Made by a program: the position numbers and the translations under genes. Positions 1-8,460 of a stretch of 64,000 nucleotides of DNA are shown here, in pieces; within the stretch, counting starts at the first letter, position 1; the number at the start of each line of letters is the position of its first letter. The DNA lies in the NCBI GenBank assembly GCA_014324045.1, contig JACOMY010000006.1, forward strand, positions 1-64,000, written 5' to 3'. The notes below the pieces were generated by a model that worked only from the letters and a program-made list of their open reading frames with translations, was not told the DNA's origin and did no database searches. This DNA is from Rhodospirillales bacterium. GTDB lineage: Bacteria > Pseudomonadota > Alphaproteobacteria > Kiloniellales > JACOMY01.

Positions 1-2
1 CG

Positions 3-128
3 ATCGAGGACTCGAGCGCGACCCTCAAGGCGCTTGCCGTAGGGACGCTCGTCGATGTGCGCGCCGTACCCGTCTCTCCAAGACAGCTCTTGCGCAAGCT
101 TGTAACGCCGCAAAGCGCGGAGACCTAG
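3..128 (+). CDS. C-terminal end of an unidentified protein (partial)
   Basis: The first 126 bases are open in frame 3 and end in TAG at 126-128. The last residues include RAVPVSPRQLLRKL, which resembles the end of a response-regulator receiver domain (a K/A-P-x-SPRxLL pattern), but too little is present to identify a family. The start lies outside the window. The codon pattern (GC-rich third positions) fits a real gene end. Confidence 0.35.
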   Translation: MEDSSATLKALAVGTLVDVRAVPVSPRQLLRKLVTPQSAET

Positions 129-654
129 AGGCTTTCCGGCGCATCTATCGCGACCGCTTGGAGGGTAAGGCCGCACAAGCCGGCCTGGCGGCAGCGCTGG
201 AGGTAGCATCGGGCAGCGGCGCAGCTGCCTGCCTGCTCTGCTGCGAGCGCCAGGTTGCCGATTGCCATGGCGCGATCGTCGCGGCTGAGATGGCGCGCCA
301 GGGCAAGCTCTGCGCCAGCCACCAAACCGTCCGGCAGGGGCTGGCCTAGGCGGCCGGCAACCCGAAGCGGTAACGGGGGACGATCGCGAACCGCGTTGCC
401 AAGGGCATTGCACGGCCCCTGCACGCCCCATGCAAGCAGCCTGCAACCGCGCTGCAACGTCCCGCCGACAGGGCGCCTTTTCCGGCACAACAAAAGGTGC
501 GAAAGGCCCGGCTTTTCCAAGCCTGCCGCAGCCCCGCGAAAAGTGACCGCCAAACCGCTTTTCAGCCGATTCCGCGCCCCTTTCAAAGGGTGGCGCAGCC
601 CGAGCCCTGTTTCAGGGAGGCCGGGGACAGGATCTTTCTTTTAGGGGCTTTCTT
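129..654. other. Intergenic region without a convincing gene
   Basis: About 525 bases between the partial left-edge gene and the end of the solute-binding protein gene. Both strands have open frames of 60-150 codons, but their translations are rich in Arg/Cys/Gly with no domain-like pattern, as expected for antisense frames in GC-rich DNA. A short direct repeat (CTTTCTTTTA twice, near 635-657) lies just before the downstream stop. I see no RNA gene. Confidence 0.5.
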
Positions 655-2250
655 TTAAGAATCGAACCACCAACGACTGGCGCCGCGCGCACCGTCCAAC
701 GGCCAGCTCGCCGCCACTTCGGCGCCGCGCAACACATTGGCCCGGCGGGCATAGACCCAGTTCGGGAAGAAGGGGATCATCGTGCCGCCGTCGTCGCGGG
801 CAATCTGGGCCATTTCGCGATAGATCTCAGCCCGCAATGCGTCGTCCGTTTCCGCCTTGCCCTGAAGCAGCAATTCGTTGAAACGGGCATTGACCCAGCG
901 GCTTTCGTTCCAGGCGGCACCCTCCTTGTAGGCCAGAGAGTACATGACGTCGGGTGTCGGACGCGCACCCCAGGAAACGACGCACCAGGGTTTCTTGAGC
1001 CAGACCTCCGAATAGTAGCCGTCGTTCGGCTCGCGGATGACATTGATCGCGATGCCGGCGGCCTTGGCCCGCTCAGCGTAAAGAACGCACATATCGACCG
1101 CACCGGACGTCACGTTGTCGGCGATGTGCAGATCGACCGCCAGATCCTGCATGCCGGCTTTCTTGAGCAGGGATTTGGCCCGATCGGGATCGTATTGGTG
1201 CTGCGGAATATCGTCCGGCCAATAAGGCATGGCCGGTGAATGGTGGAAGTCGTTGCCGATGGTCGCTGCGCCAAAGGTGATTTTTTCGACTAGCTCATTG
1301 CGGTCGACCGAGAGTTTCAAGGCCTTGCGCACATCGACATTGTCGAAGGGCGCAGTGTCGCAGAGCATGGGAAAGGTAATGGCCGATGCGGATGGGACGT
1401 TCTCGACAGCCAGGTTCGGGTCGCGCTGGAGAAAGGCGAGCGTCTTGTTCTCGATCAGGGTGACGGCATCGACATCGCCGGTCACAAGCGCAGTTTGACG
1501 CGCGTTCGGATCGTTCAGGATGAGGAGTTCGACCGCGTCGAAGTAGGCGCCTTCCAGGTGCCAGTCGTCGTGGCGAACGAGGCTGAAGCTGATGCCGAAC
1601 TCAGCGTTTGTCAGCTTGTAGGGGCCGCATCCGTCGGCCGATTGCCAGTTTGCGGTTCCGTCCGCGTTGGCCGGGATGATCACCAGGTGATAGTCGGTCA
1701 TCAGCCAGGGCAGATCGGCATTGGCGCTGCCCAGCTTGAAGGTGACGGAGTTGTCGCCGTTGTCGACAATGTCGGTTACGTCCTGCAAAAGAGTCTTTGC
1801 GGCCGAGGTGGTGTTCTCGCCGCGGTGGTGGTTCATCGAAGCCACAACGTCGTTCGCGGTTACCTTCTTGCCGCTGTGGAAGACCGCCTTGTCGGTTAGC
1901 TTGAACGTCCACTCGGTCGCGCCCTTCGCGGCACTCCATTCCGTCGCGACATCGCCGCCAAGTGTCCCGTCGGTGTTGATGAGCGTGAGGTACGACCGGA
2001 AGGTGTGGGTGAGGATGATGTCCGAGTAGGTCACATAGGTGCCCGGATCGTGCGTGTCCGAGGTGTTGCCGCTGTGAATGCCGACCTTGAGGGTGCCGCC
2101 GCGCTTAGGCGTTGCCGCCTGAGCCCGTCCGGTCCATAAGGATGTAGCGGAGGCCGAAGCGATGCCCAGAGCCGATGCCAAGGCTAGGAATTGGCGGCGC
2201 GTCGTCCTTGGGTCGTTCAATGCATTCAAGATCGAAGTGTCGGTCACCAA
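655..2250 (-). CDS. ABC transporter solute-binding protein, oligopeptide/opine type (SBP_bac_5), Tat-exported
   Basis: This 531-aa protein matches the length and layout of family-5 extracytoplasmic solute-binding proteins (DppA/OppA type), which capture a peptide, opine or similar ligand in the periplasm for an ABC importer. The N-terminus carries a twin-arginine motif (TRRQFL, residues 17-22), a hydrophobic Ala/Leu stretch and a cleavage-like AQA before residue 47. Family features follow: GGTLKVGIHSG near 51, the ATEWTFKL / VFHSGKKVTANDV block near 110-135, and GPYKL near 210. It is the last gene of the minus-strand operon, separated by about 230 bases from the methyltransferase gene. No permease or ATPase for it is seen in the window, so it may serve a distant transporter. 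Ligand unknown. Confidence 0.88.
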   Translation of the reverse strand: MVTDTSILNALNDPRTTRRQFLALASALGIASASATSLWTGRAQAATPKRGGTLKVGIHSGNTSDTHDPGTYVTYSDIILTHTFRSYLTLINTDGTLGGDVATEWSAAKGATEWTFKLTDKAVFHSGKKVTANDVVASMNHHRGENTTSAAKTLLQDVTDIVDNGDNSVTFKLGSANADLPWLMTDYHLVIIPANADGTANWQSADGCGPYKLTNAEFGISFSLVRHDDWHLEGAYFDAVELLILNDPNARQTALVTGDVDAVTLIENKTLAFLQRDPNLAVENVPSASAITFPMLCDTAPFDNVDVRKALKLSVDRNELVEKITFGAATIGNDFHHSPAMPYWPDDIPQHQYDPDRAKSLLKKAGMQDLAVDLHIADNVTSGAVDMCVLYAERAKAAGIAINVIREPNDGYYSEVWLKKPWCVVSWGARPTPDVMYSLAYKEGAAWNESRWVNARFNELLLQGKAETDDALRAEIYREMAQIARDDGGTMIPFFPNWVYARRANVLRGAEVAASWPLDGARGASRWWFDS

Positions 2251-2481
2251 CTGTCTATCCTCCCGTTGATGTTGGCGTGCGCGTCGTTGCGGCCCTACTG
2301 AGGGACGGCGCTGCTGGGGGTCAGACTGAACCGGAGCGCTTGCAGTACAAAACGACTTATCGTTGCGTGGATTCCAAACTTCCGGTTGTGAAGCAATCGT
2401 CGAACGGGGCGGCGCTTTCTATGAGCGAAAGCCGTGCAGTGGCCGGCCCGGCGTTTGGCGATCTTGGGGTTTTGGCAGTCT

Positions 2482-4059
2482 TTAGGTTACGAAGTCGGGA
2501 AGTTCGCGTTCGCGGCGTGCAATGAAGTCCCGCAGGGCCTCGTCGATCGCTTCGTCGAGTTTCGGCGCTTCATAGTCCGACAGCAGCTGGCGGACCTTGT
2601 TGGCGGCGCGGGCGTGGGTGTCGAGGGCTCCGTCGGCCTCCCACTGCTCGAAACTGTCGTGGTGCATCAGTTCGGGGATCATGAAGGCCCGCTCGAAGTT
2701 TTCGAGCGTATGCTGGGTGCCGAGATAGTGGCCGCCCGGTTCGACCTCGCGCATGGCGCCGAGGGCACTATCGAGTTCGCCGAAATCGACGCCCGCGGCG
2801 AAACGGTAAAACATCTCCACCTGCTCGGCATCGACGACGAATTTGGTAAAGCTTTGCGACAGGGCGCCCTCCATGTAACCGGTGGTCGAGAGGATGAAGT
2901 TCGCACCGGCAAGCACGGCGCCGTAGAGGTTGCGCGCCGCCTCGTATCCAGCCTGAGCGTCCAGGGTCTTGGCACTGGTGCAGCCGCCGCTGCATCGCCA
3001 GGGCAGTTTGTAGTGGCGGGCCATCTGCCCGACCATCAGGTTGAGGTGACAGATCTCGGGCGTGCCGGCCATGGGCGCGCCGGACTTCATCGAAACCGCA
3101 CCGATCCATTGACCGTAGACCGCGGGGGCACCCGGCCGCACCGCCTGGCTGAAGGCGATACCGGCCAGGGCCTCGGCATTGATCTGCACCAGCGAGCCTA
3201 GGGTGCTGGCCGGCGTGCTGGCGCCGCTGAGGACGAAGGGCGTGAACAGAATGGCCTGGTTGGAGGCGGAATAGGTCTTCACCGCGTCCAGCATGGTCTG
3301 ATCCCAAACCAGCGGCGAATTGCAGTTGGCAATCGAGGTCATGACCGTGTTCTGCGCGACGAAATCCTCGCCGAACAGAATCCTTGCCATGGCGAGCGTG
3401 TCTTCGGCCCGGTCCCGTGCCGTGACCATCCCCATGAAGGGTTTGTCCGAGTGCCGGATGAGCGAATAGACCATATGAAGATGGCGTTTCGGAACCGGAA
3501 TATCGAGCGGTTCGCATAAGACCCCGCCCGACAGCTGCATGGCCGGCGACATGTGGGCCAGCTTCACGAAGTCATGAAAATCTGCCAAGCCCGGCGAACG
3601 GCGGTTGCCCTCCAGGTCCATCACGTTCGGAGCGCCGTAGGCTGGTGTGAAGAGCTGTTTTCGGCCGCCGAGGGTGACGCTTCGTTCGGGATTGCGCGCC
3701 GCCATGGTGTAGGTCTCGGGCGCCGATGCCAGCAGATGCGACAGCAGATCGCTGCCGATATGCACCCGGTGTCCGTCGAGGTCTGCGCCTGCCTTGCGCC
3801 AGATCTCGATGGACTCGTTGTCCCGGAACTCGATGCCCTTGTCGGATAGCAGCTCGAGGGTCGCCCGGTGAATACGGGCGACCTGTTCGTCCGTCATCAG
3901 ATCGAGATAGGGAATGCCCCGGTCCAGTTCGGGCAGGAAACGCAGTTCCGCCGATGTCCGTACTTCACGCCGGGCGCTGCGGCCACGGCGCTTCGGCGAG
4001 TGTATTGTTGTTTCTGTCGTTTCGGCCATGGCGGGTTCCTCGGCAAGAGACCTAAACAT
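2482..4059 (-). CDS. MttB-family (trimethylamine/glycine-betaine methyltransferase-like) protein
   Basis: 525 aa. The protein belongs to the trimethylamine methyltransferase (MttB) superfamily: N-terminal RFLPELDRGIPYLDLMTDEQ, a central GGCTSAKTLDAQAG block near residue 360, and a C-terminal GGHYLGTQHTLENF near residue 455. Archaeal MttB contains pyrrolysine at an in-frame amber; this gene has no internal TAG, so it is a non-pyrrolysine member. Those characterised move a methyl group from glycine betaine or related quaternary amines to a corrinoid protein. No corrinoid protein or methylcobalamin:THF methyltransferase gene is in the window. Its start overlaps the end of the SDR gene by 8 bases, so it is translated within the operon. 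Substrate is inference. Confidence 0.87.
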   Translation of the reverse strand: MFRSLAEEPAMAETTETTIHSPKRRGRSARREVRTSAELRFLPELDRGIPYLDLMTDEQVARIHRATLELLSDKGIEFRDNESIEIWRKAGADLDGHRVHIGSDLLSHLLASAPETYTMAARNPERSVTLGGRKQLFTPAYGAPNVMDLEGNRRSPGLADFHDFVKLAHMSPAMQLSGGVLCEPLDIPVPKRHLHMVYSLIRHSDKPFMGMVTARDRAEDTLAMARILFGEDFVAQNTVMTSIANCNSPLVWDQTMLDAVKTYSASNQAILFTPFVLSGASTPASTLGSLVQINAEALAGIAFSQAVRPGAPAVYGQWIGAVSMKSGAPMAGTPEICHLNLMVGQMARHYKLPWRCSGGCTSAKTLDAQAGYEAARNLYGAVLAGANFILSTTGYMEGALSQSFTKFVVDAEQVEMFYRFAAGVDFGELDSALGAMREVEPGGHYLGTQHTLENFERAFMIPELMHHDSFEQWEADGALDTHARAANKVRQLLSDYEAPKLDEAIDEALRDFIARRERELPDFVT

Positions 4060-4843
4060 TGAAAACGGCGGGAAGCGGGAGCTTCGCCGTACGCCCGCCT
4101 TCCACCTTGATGATTTGGCCGGTCACGAAGCGGGCCGCATCGCTCGCCAGCCAGACGGCGACGTTCGCCACATCTCCGGGGTCGCCGATGTGACCGAGTG
4201 GATGGATCCTGCCCAGTTGCCGGTAGGCTTCGCCGCGGTCCGGCAGATCGTCGAGGTAGCGCTTGTTGAGGTCGGTATCGATCCAACCCGGCGCAATGGC
4301 ATTGGCCCGGATGCCCTGCGGCCCGAGGTCGATGGCGAGCGACAGGGTCAGCCCGTGCAGCCCGGCCTTCGATGCAATGTAGGCAGCGTGATGGGGGTTG
4401 CCGGCAAAGCCCTCAAGCGAGCCGATGTTGACGATGGCCGGCCGGTCGTCGGTCCGCATGTGCGGGACCACGTGCTTTGCCATCAACAGGGGGCCACGCA
4501 AATTAACGTTAAGCGTACGATCCCAGTCCTCGACAGTCAGGTCGGCGATCGCGGACTCGGTCATGATTCCGGCATTGTTGACCAGGATGGCCGGCGCGCC
4601 GTATTCCTCGACGACACGTTGCACGAAGGTTTCGACGGAGCGTTCGTCGCTGACGTCCAGCGGGAACTGCGCCGCTGCGTCCGAAACCGTCGCCGGTATA
4701 TCCCCGGCAACTACATCTCCGGCAACTATGTCTCCGATAACGGTCGTGGCACCGGCCGCAGTCATGCACCGGGAAATGGCGCGGCCAATGCCCTGTGCGC
4801 CTCCGGTGACAATGGCGACGCGGTCCTGCAGTGCCCCGGTCAT
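4052..4843 (-). CDS. Short-chain dehydrogenase/reductase (SDR), first of two
   Basis: 263-aa classical SDR. The NAD(P)-binding motif TGGAQGIG lies at about residues 14-21, NNAG near 88, and the catalytic Ser (IVNIGS) and YxxxK (AAYIASK) near 138-158. A loop after beta-strand 2 (about residues 33-50) is expanded by three degenerate 15-bp units reading AGDIV/AGDVV/AGDIP, which is unusual for the family. It overlaps the neighbouring SDR gene upstream by 4 bases (ATGA) and the MttB-like gene downstream by 8, so the three are probably translated as one coupled unit. It likely oxidises a hydroxyl intermediate of the operon's pathway; the substrate cannot be told from sequence. Confidence 0.88.
   Translation of the reverse strand: MTGALQDRVAIVTGGAQGIGRAISRCMTAAGATTVIGDIVAGDVVAGDIPATVSDAAAQFPLDVSDERSVETFVQRVVEEYGAPAILVNNAGIMTESAIADLTVEDWDRTLNVNLRGPLLMAKHVVPHMRTDDRPAIVNIGSLEGFAGNPHHAAYIASKAGLHGLTLSLAIDLGPQGIRANAIAPGWIDTDLNKRYLDDLPDRGEAYRQLGRIHPLGHIGDPGDVANVAVWLASDAARFVTGQIIKVEGGRTAKLPLPAVFNV
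4701..4745. repeat. Three 15-bp degenerate tandem repeats inside the SDR gene
   Basis: Units start at 4701, 4716 and 4731 with the shared core TCyCCGGCAACTA. They add in-frame five-residue repeats to the protein. The period matches other 14-15 bp repeats in the window (8424, 15510, 19274, 19563). Confidence 0.8.
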
Positions 4844-5604
4844 GCCGCGGTAAACCCGCCATCGACAGGCAGCGCGACCCCGGTGATATGCCGGCTTTCG
4901 TCCGACGCGAGAAAGGCTATGACCTGCGCCACCTCCGCCGGCGAGGGCAGCCAGCCTTGCGGGATCGATGCCCGGTTGGCTGCACGCACGGCATCGGCGT
5001 CCCTATCGCCATGACCGGATACCAGCATCGGCGTATCCACGGCGCCGGGATTGACGGAATTGATCCGGATGTTCTCGGCCGCATGGTCCAAGGCCATGGC
5101 CCGCGTCAGGTTCACCACGGCAGCCTTGCTTGCGCAGTAGGCCGCCAAGCCCCTAGTGCCGACCAGACCGACGGTGGAGCCCAGGTTGACGATGCTGCCG
5201 CCGCCGGCCGCGCGCAGCTGTGGAATCGCCGCCCGGGACATGTAGAAGGTTGCATCGAGGTTGACCGCCATCGTCGTGCGCCAGTCGCCATCCGACGTTT
5301 CTTCGGCATTGCCGCGGAAGATGGTGCCGGCGACGTTGGCCAGAACGGTGAGGGCACCGAAGCGTTCGACCGTTTCGCAGACAGCGCGTTCGGCAAAGGC
5401 CGCGCCGCTGACATCGCCAAGCAGGTATGCGGCAACGCCGCCCGCCTCGGCGATCTGCTCAACAAGCTCTTGCGCAGCCTCCGCCCGGCGGCCGACAAGC
5501 ATCACGCTGGCGCCCGCCGCTGCGAAGACGCGTGCGGTTTCGGCACCGATCCCGGACGTGCCGCCGGTCACCAAAGCGGTCTTTCCCGATAGATCCATGC
5601 TCAC
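4840..5604 (-). CDS. Short-chain dehydrogenase/reductase (SDR), second of two
   Basis: 254-aa classical SDR with TGGTSGIG at about residues 14-21, a variant NVAG (usually NNAG) near 89, the catalytic Ser in IVNLGS near 137 and AAYCASK (YxxxK) near 154. The C-terminus ends HITGVALPVDGGFTAA, the typical G-x-x-x-x-VDGG close of the family. Start and stop both overlap neighbours by 4 bases (ATGA), so it is firmly inside the operon. Two SDRs side by side suggest two successive or alternative alcohol/keto steps, or stereochemical inversion; this is inference. Confidence 0.9.
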   Translation of the reverse strand: MSMDLSGKTALVTGGTSGIGAETARVFAAAGASVMLVGRRAEAAQELVEQIAEAGGVAAYLLGDVSGAAFAERAVCETVERFGALTVLANVAGTIFRGNAEETSDGDWRTTMAVNLDATFYMSRAAIPQLRAAGGGSIVNLGSTVGLVGTRGLAAYCASKAAVVNLTRAMALDHAAENIRINSVNPGAVDTPMLVSGHGDRDADAVRAANRASIPQGWLPSPAEVAQVIAFLASDESRHITGVALPVDGGFTAA

Positions 5605-6917
5605 AACTCCAGCCCTGCCCGGTATCGCCGCCGGGCGAAATCGACGCGCACACCTAAGTCCAGAAACGGCCGCGGGGGCAGAGGGTTCGGCCGGCCCGCG
5701 TTACGCATGATCTCCAGGAGATCGCTGTCCGCGCCGGCGATGTGCTCCGCTAGAAGCTTGCCGTAGGCCGTGCCGCGGGCGATGCCGACGCCGTTCAGGC
5801 AGAAAGCCCCGAAGACGCCTCCGGCAAAGGTGCCGAACGCCGGTTCGCCGTTCTTCGACAACGACAGCGGCCCGCCCCAAGTGTAGTCGAATTCGAGGCC
5901 GGGCAACATCGGAAAGCGGTTGCGAAGCGAGGTCTCGTGCTTTTTGCGCGCCCACAGGCGGTCCGCTTCCGTGGGGTTCAACCCGCTGCAGTAGCTGTAG
6001 ATGTTCCGGACAAGAATGCGGTTATCGACGGTGCGGCGGACCGAGGTTCCGAACGGATTGGCGGGCACGATGCCCCAGTCCCCTTGCCCGCCGAGACGCG
6101 CGATTTCGGCGCCGGTCATCGGCCGGGTCAGGCTACCCCAGGTGACGACCGGGATCAGATGCTTGCTGCAATGGCCGAATTGCCCGGCGAAGCCATTGTT
6201 GGTCAGCAGCAGGGCGCTTGCCGTTATTTCTCCATTGCCTGCCACCAGTCTGTGCGGCGGACCGTAGCTCACCCCGGTGACCGGGCTGTCCTCGAACACC
6301 GCGATATTGCCCGGCAGTGTCCGGGCCAGCCCCAACACCAAGGCCGCAGGTTGCAGCAGGATCGTGCCCGGTGTGTGCAGGCCCTGCCGATAGAAGGGGC
6401 TGCCGGTCAAGGCCTGCATTGCGCCGGCATCGAGCCAACGATAGGGTGCCCGAAGCAGATTGAGGTTGCCGGCGTAGGCCTGCAGCGCCAGTTGGCCATC
6501 GCCGGTTGCCGCCGCATGATACTTGCCGCCCTCGTCCCAATCGCAGGCGATCGCATGCGCCTGGACGGCTGCTTTCAGGTAATCCTGTCCCGCCCGGTTA
6601 ATGGCGATCTGGGCTTTTTCCGCCTCCAGGTTGGCGGCGAAGTCCTTGGTGCGGATGTTGTGGGCCTGGTCGATTGCGAACCCGGAACAGCGCCCTGCGG
6701 CGTTATTGCCGATCCGCCCGGCATCGAGCAGTGCAATCGCCGCATCCGGGAACAGTTCCGCCAGCCGGCGGGCGGCGGCAAGGCCGGTGAAGCCGGCCCC
6801 AACCACCGCATAATCGACCGAACGGCATCCAGTTACAGGGTTCGCCGGCGGCAGGGGCGGCAGGATTTCCAGCCACCCATTGTTCCTGTCTGCCCTGGGA
6901 AGAATGCCGACGCGCAT
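5601..6917 (-). CDS. FAD-dependent amine/D-amino-acid oxidoreductase (DAO family)
   Basis: 438 aa. A Rossmann FAD-binding motif VVGAGFTGLAAARRL sits unusually far in, at about residue 38, after a Pro-rich leader. This layout (leader with LPPLPPANP, then VDYAVVGAGFTG) is seen in gamma-glutamylputrescine oxidoreductase-like proteins of the DAO family. GNNAAGRCSGF near 92 and a C-terminal block near 380 (FGAFCLNGVGIARGTAYGKL) complete the family pattern. It would oxidise an amine or N-methylated amino acid to an imine/aldehyde, supplying the next-door aldehyde dehydrogenase. It is 10 bases downstream of that gene and overlaps the SDR gene by 4. Confidence 0.85.
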   Translation of the reverse strand: MRVGILPRADRNNGWLEILPPLPPANPVTGCRSVDYAVVGAGFTGLAAARRLAELFPDAAIALLDAGRIGNNAAGRCSGFAIDQAHNIRTKDFAANLEAEKAQIAINRAGQDYLKAAVQAHAIACDWDEGGKYHAAATGDGQLALQAYAGNLNLLRAPYRWLDAGAMQALTGSPFYRQGLHTPGTILLQPAALVLGLARTLPGNIAVFEDSPVTGVSYGPPHRLVAGNGEITASALLLTNNGFAGQFGHCSKHLIPVVTWGSLTRPMTGAEIARLGGQGDWGIVPANPFGTSVRRTVDNRILVRNIYSYCSGLNPTEADRLWARKKHETSLRNRFPMLPGLEFDYTWGGPLSLSKNGEPAFGTFAGGVFGAFCLNGVGIARGTAYGKLLAEHIAGADSDLLEIMRNAGRPNPLPPRPFLDLGVRVDFARRRYRAGLEL

Positions 6918-6927
6918 GGGACCGGCC

Positions 6928-8412
6928 TCAACTCAGGTCGATCCAGATGGTTTTCGTCTCGCAATACTGATCCTGCGCCGCTAGCGACTTGTCGCGCCCG
7001 CCGAAGCCCGAAAGCTTGTAGCCGCCGAACGGCGTGGCCGCATCGCCTTCGCTGTAGCAATTTACGCTGACCGTTCCGGCGCGAATGGCGCGAGCCGCAT
7101 TGTGGGCGGTTTTGTTCGACCCGGTGAAAACGCTGGCAGCCAAGCCGTAATCGCTGTCGTTGGCCAGGGCGATGCCCTCTTCCGGCGTCTCGAACGTCGA
7201 AACGGCCAGCACCGGGCCAAAGACCTCTTCGCACCCCAGCCGCATGCCGGTTGCGACGCCGTCGAAGATCGTCGGCTCGACGAAATAGCCGCCGGTTTCT
7301 TCGAGAACGCGATTGCCGCCATGCAGCAACCTGGCCCCCTCCGCCTTTGCAGCCTCGATGTGACCTAGAACCTTCTCCATATGCGCAGCCTCGATCAGCG
7401 GTCCCATTCGGGTTGCCGTATCCAGCGGATCGCCAACCACCCAATCCCTGGCACGCTCCAGAATGCGTTCCATCAAAGCCTCCTTGAGGCCGGACTGAAC
7501 GATCAGGCGCGAGTTGGACGAGCAGTTCTCGCCCATGTTCCAGAAGATCGAGTTGGCCGCGTGATCGGCAACGACGTCCAGGTCTTCGACATCGCCCATG
7601 ACGACCAAGGGGTTTTTGCCGCCACATTCCAGCAGCACACGCTTCAGGTTCGATTCCGCCGCATACTTCAGGAACAGCCGCCCGGTATCGGTCGAACCTG
7701 TAAAACCGACGCAGTCGATGCCGTTGTGCCGTCCGATCGCCTCACCGACGACCGCGCCGAACCCCGGCAGGACATTGACCGCGCCATCGGGAATGCCGGC
7801 CTCGGTTGCCAATTCGCCGATGCGGATGGTCGACAACGAGGTTTGCTCGGCAGGCTTGAGGATCGCCGTATTCCCGGCCGCGAGGATGGGACCGAGCTTC
7901 CAGGCTGCCATCATGGCCGGGAAATTCCAGGGTAGAACCGCGGCCACCACACCGATCGGCTCCTGCACGATCATGGAAACCACGCCACGGCCGGATGGCG
8001 ACACCTTGCCGTAGATCTTGTCGGCCGCTTCGGCGTGCCAGCGGATCGTATGCACCGTCTCCGGCAGATCGACCGCCAGGCAGTCGGCGATCGGTTTGCC
8101 GGCTTCCAGCGCTTCCATCATTGCCAATTCGTCGGCGTTGGCTTCGATCAGCGTGGCGAAGCGCTGTAAGATCGTCTTGCGTTCCGATGGCGGCAGCTGT
8201 GGCCAGGGGCCTTCGTCGAAAGCCTTGCGCGCGGCGGCAACGGCACGGGCCACATCCTCTTCGCCGCACTCCGCGATTTGCGCCAAATTCCGGCCGGTCG
8301 CAGGATTGAGGGTTGCGAAGGTCTTGCCGCTGGCGGCGGCGACGCTTCGCCCGGCGATTACCGCGTTGGTAGACAGTTCCGGTTTGCAGTGCTCTGTCAT
8401 GTCGTTTGCCAT
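6928..8412 (-). CDS. NAD(P)-dependent aldehyde dehydrogenase
   Basis: 494 aa, the usual ALDH length. Motifs in order: LPWNFP (about 163), GFTGSTDTG (about 240), the general-base Glu in LLECGGKNP (about 265) and the catalytic Cys in GENCSSNSRL (about 300). Overall most like gamma-glutamyl-aminobutyraldehyde/betaine-aldehyde dehydrogenases (PuuC/BetB group). Its position before the FAD oxidoreductase suggests it oxidises the aldehyde released by that enzyme. It lies 27 bases after the DapA-like gene, and that spacer contains three 14-bp-spaced CTTCACGCC copies. Confidence 0.92.
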   Translation of the reverse strand: MANDMTEHCKPELSTNAVIAGRSVAAASGKTFATLNPATGRNLAQIAECGEEDVARAVAAARKAFDEGPWPQLPPSERKTILQRFATLIEANADELAMMEALEAGKPIADCLAVDLPETVHTIRWHAEAADKIYGKVSPSGRGVVSMIVQEPIGVVAAVLPWNFPAMMAAWKLGPILAAGNTAILKPAEQTSLSTIRIGELATEAGIPDGAVNVLPGFGAVVGEAIGRHNGIDCVGFTGSTDTGRLFLKYAAESNLKRVLLECGGKNPLVVMGDVEDLDVVADHAANSIFWNMGENCSSNSRLIVQSGLKEALMERILERARDWVVGDPLDTATRMGPLIEAAHMEKVLGHIEAAKAEGARLLHGGNRVLEETGGYFVEPTIFDGVATGMRLGCEEVFGPVLAVSTFETPEEGIALANDSDYGLAASVFTGSNKTAHNAARAIRAGTVSVNCYSEGDAATPFGGYKLSGFGGRDKSLAAQDQYCETKTIWIDLS

Positions 8413-8423
8413 GGCTTCGGCCC

Positions 8424-8460
8424 CTTCACGCCGGTCTCTTCACGCCAGCCTCTTCACGCC
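8424..8460. repeat. Three CTTCACGCC copies with a 14-bp period
   Basis: Copies start at 8424, 8438 and 8452, spanning the end of the DapA-like gene and the short spacer before the aldehyde dehydrogenase. The repeat has probably altered the last residues of the DapA-like protein (GVKRLA). Confidence 0.75.

Noticed and set aside
125-586. Minus-strand open frame of 153 codons at the left edge
   Set aside because: Composition is Cys/Arg/Leu-rich without domain pattern, and the first 125 bases fit better as the end of a plus-strand gene.
2482-4059. Pyrrolysine-containing MttB
   Set aside because: The reading frame is continuous with no internal TAG, so this is a non-pyrrolysine homologue.
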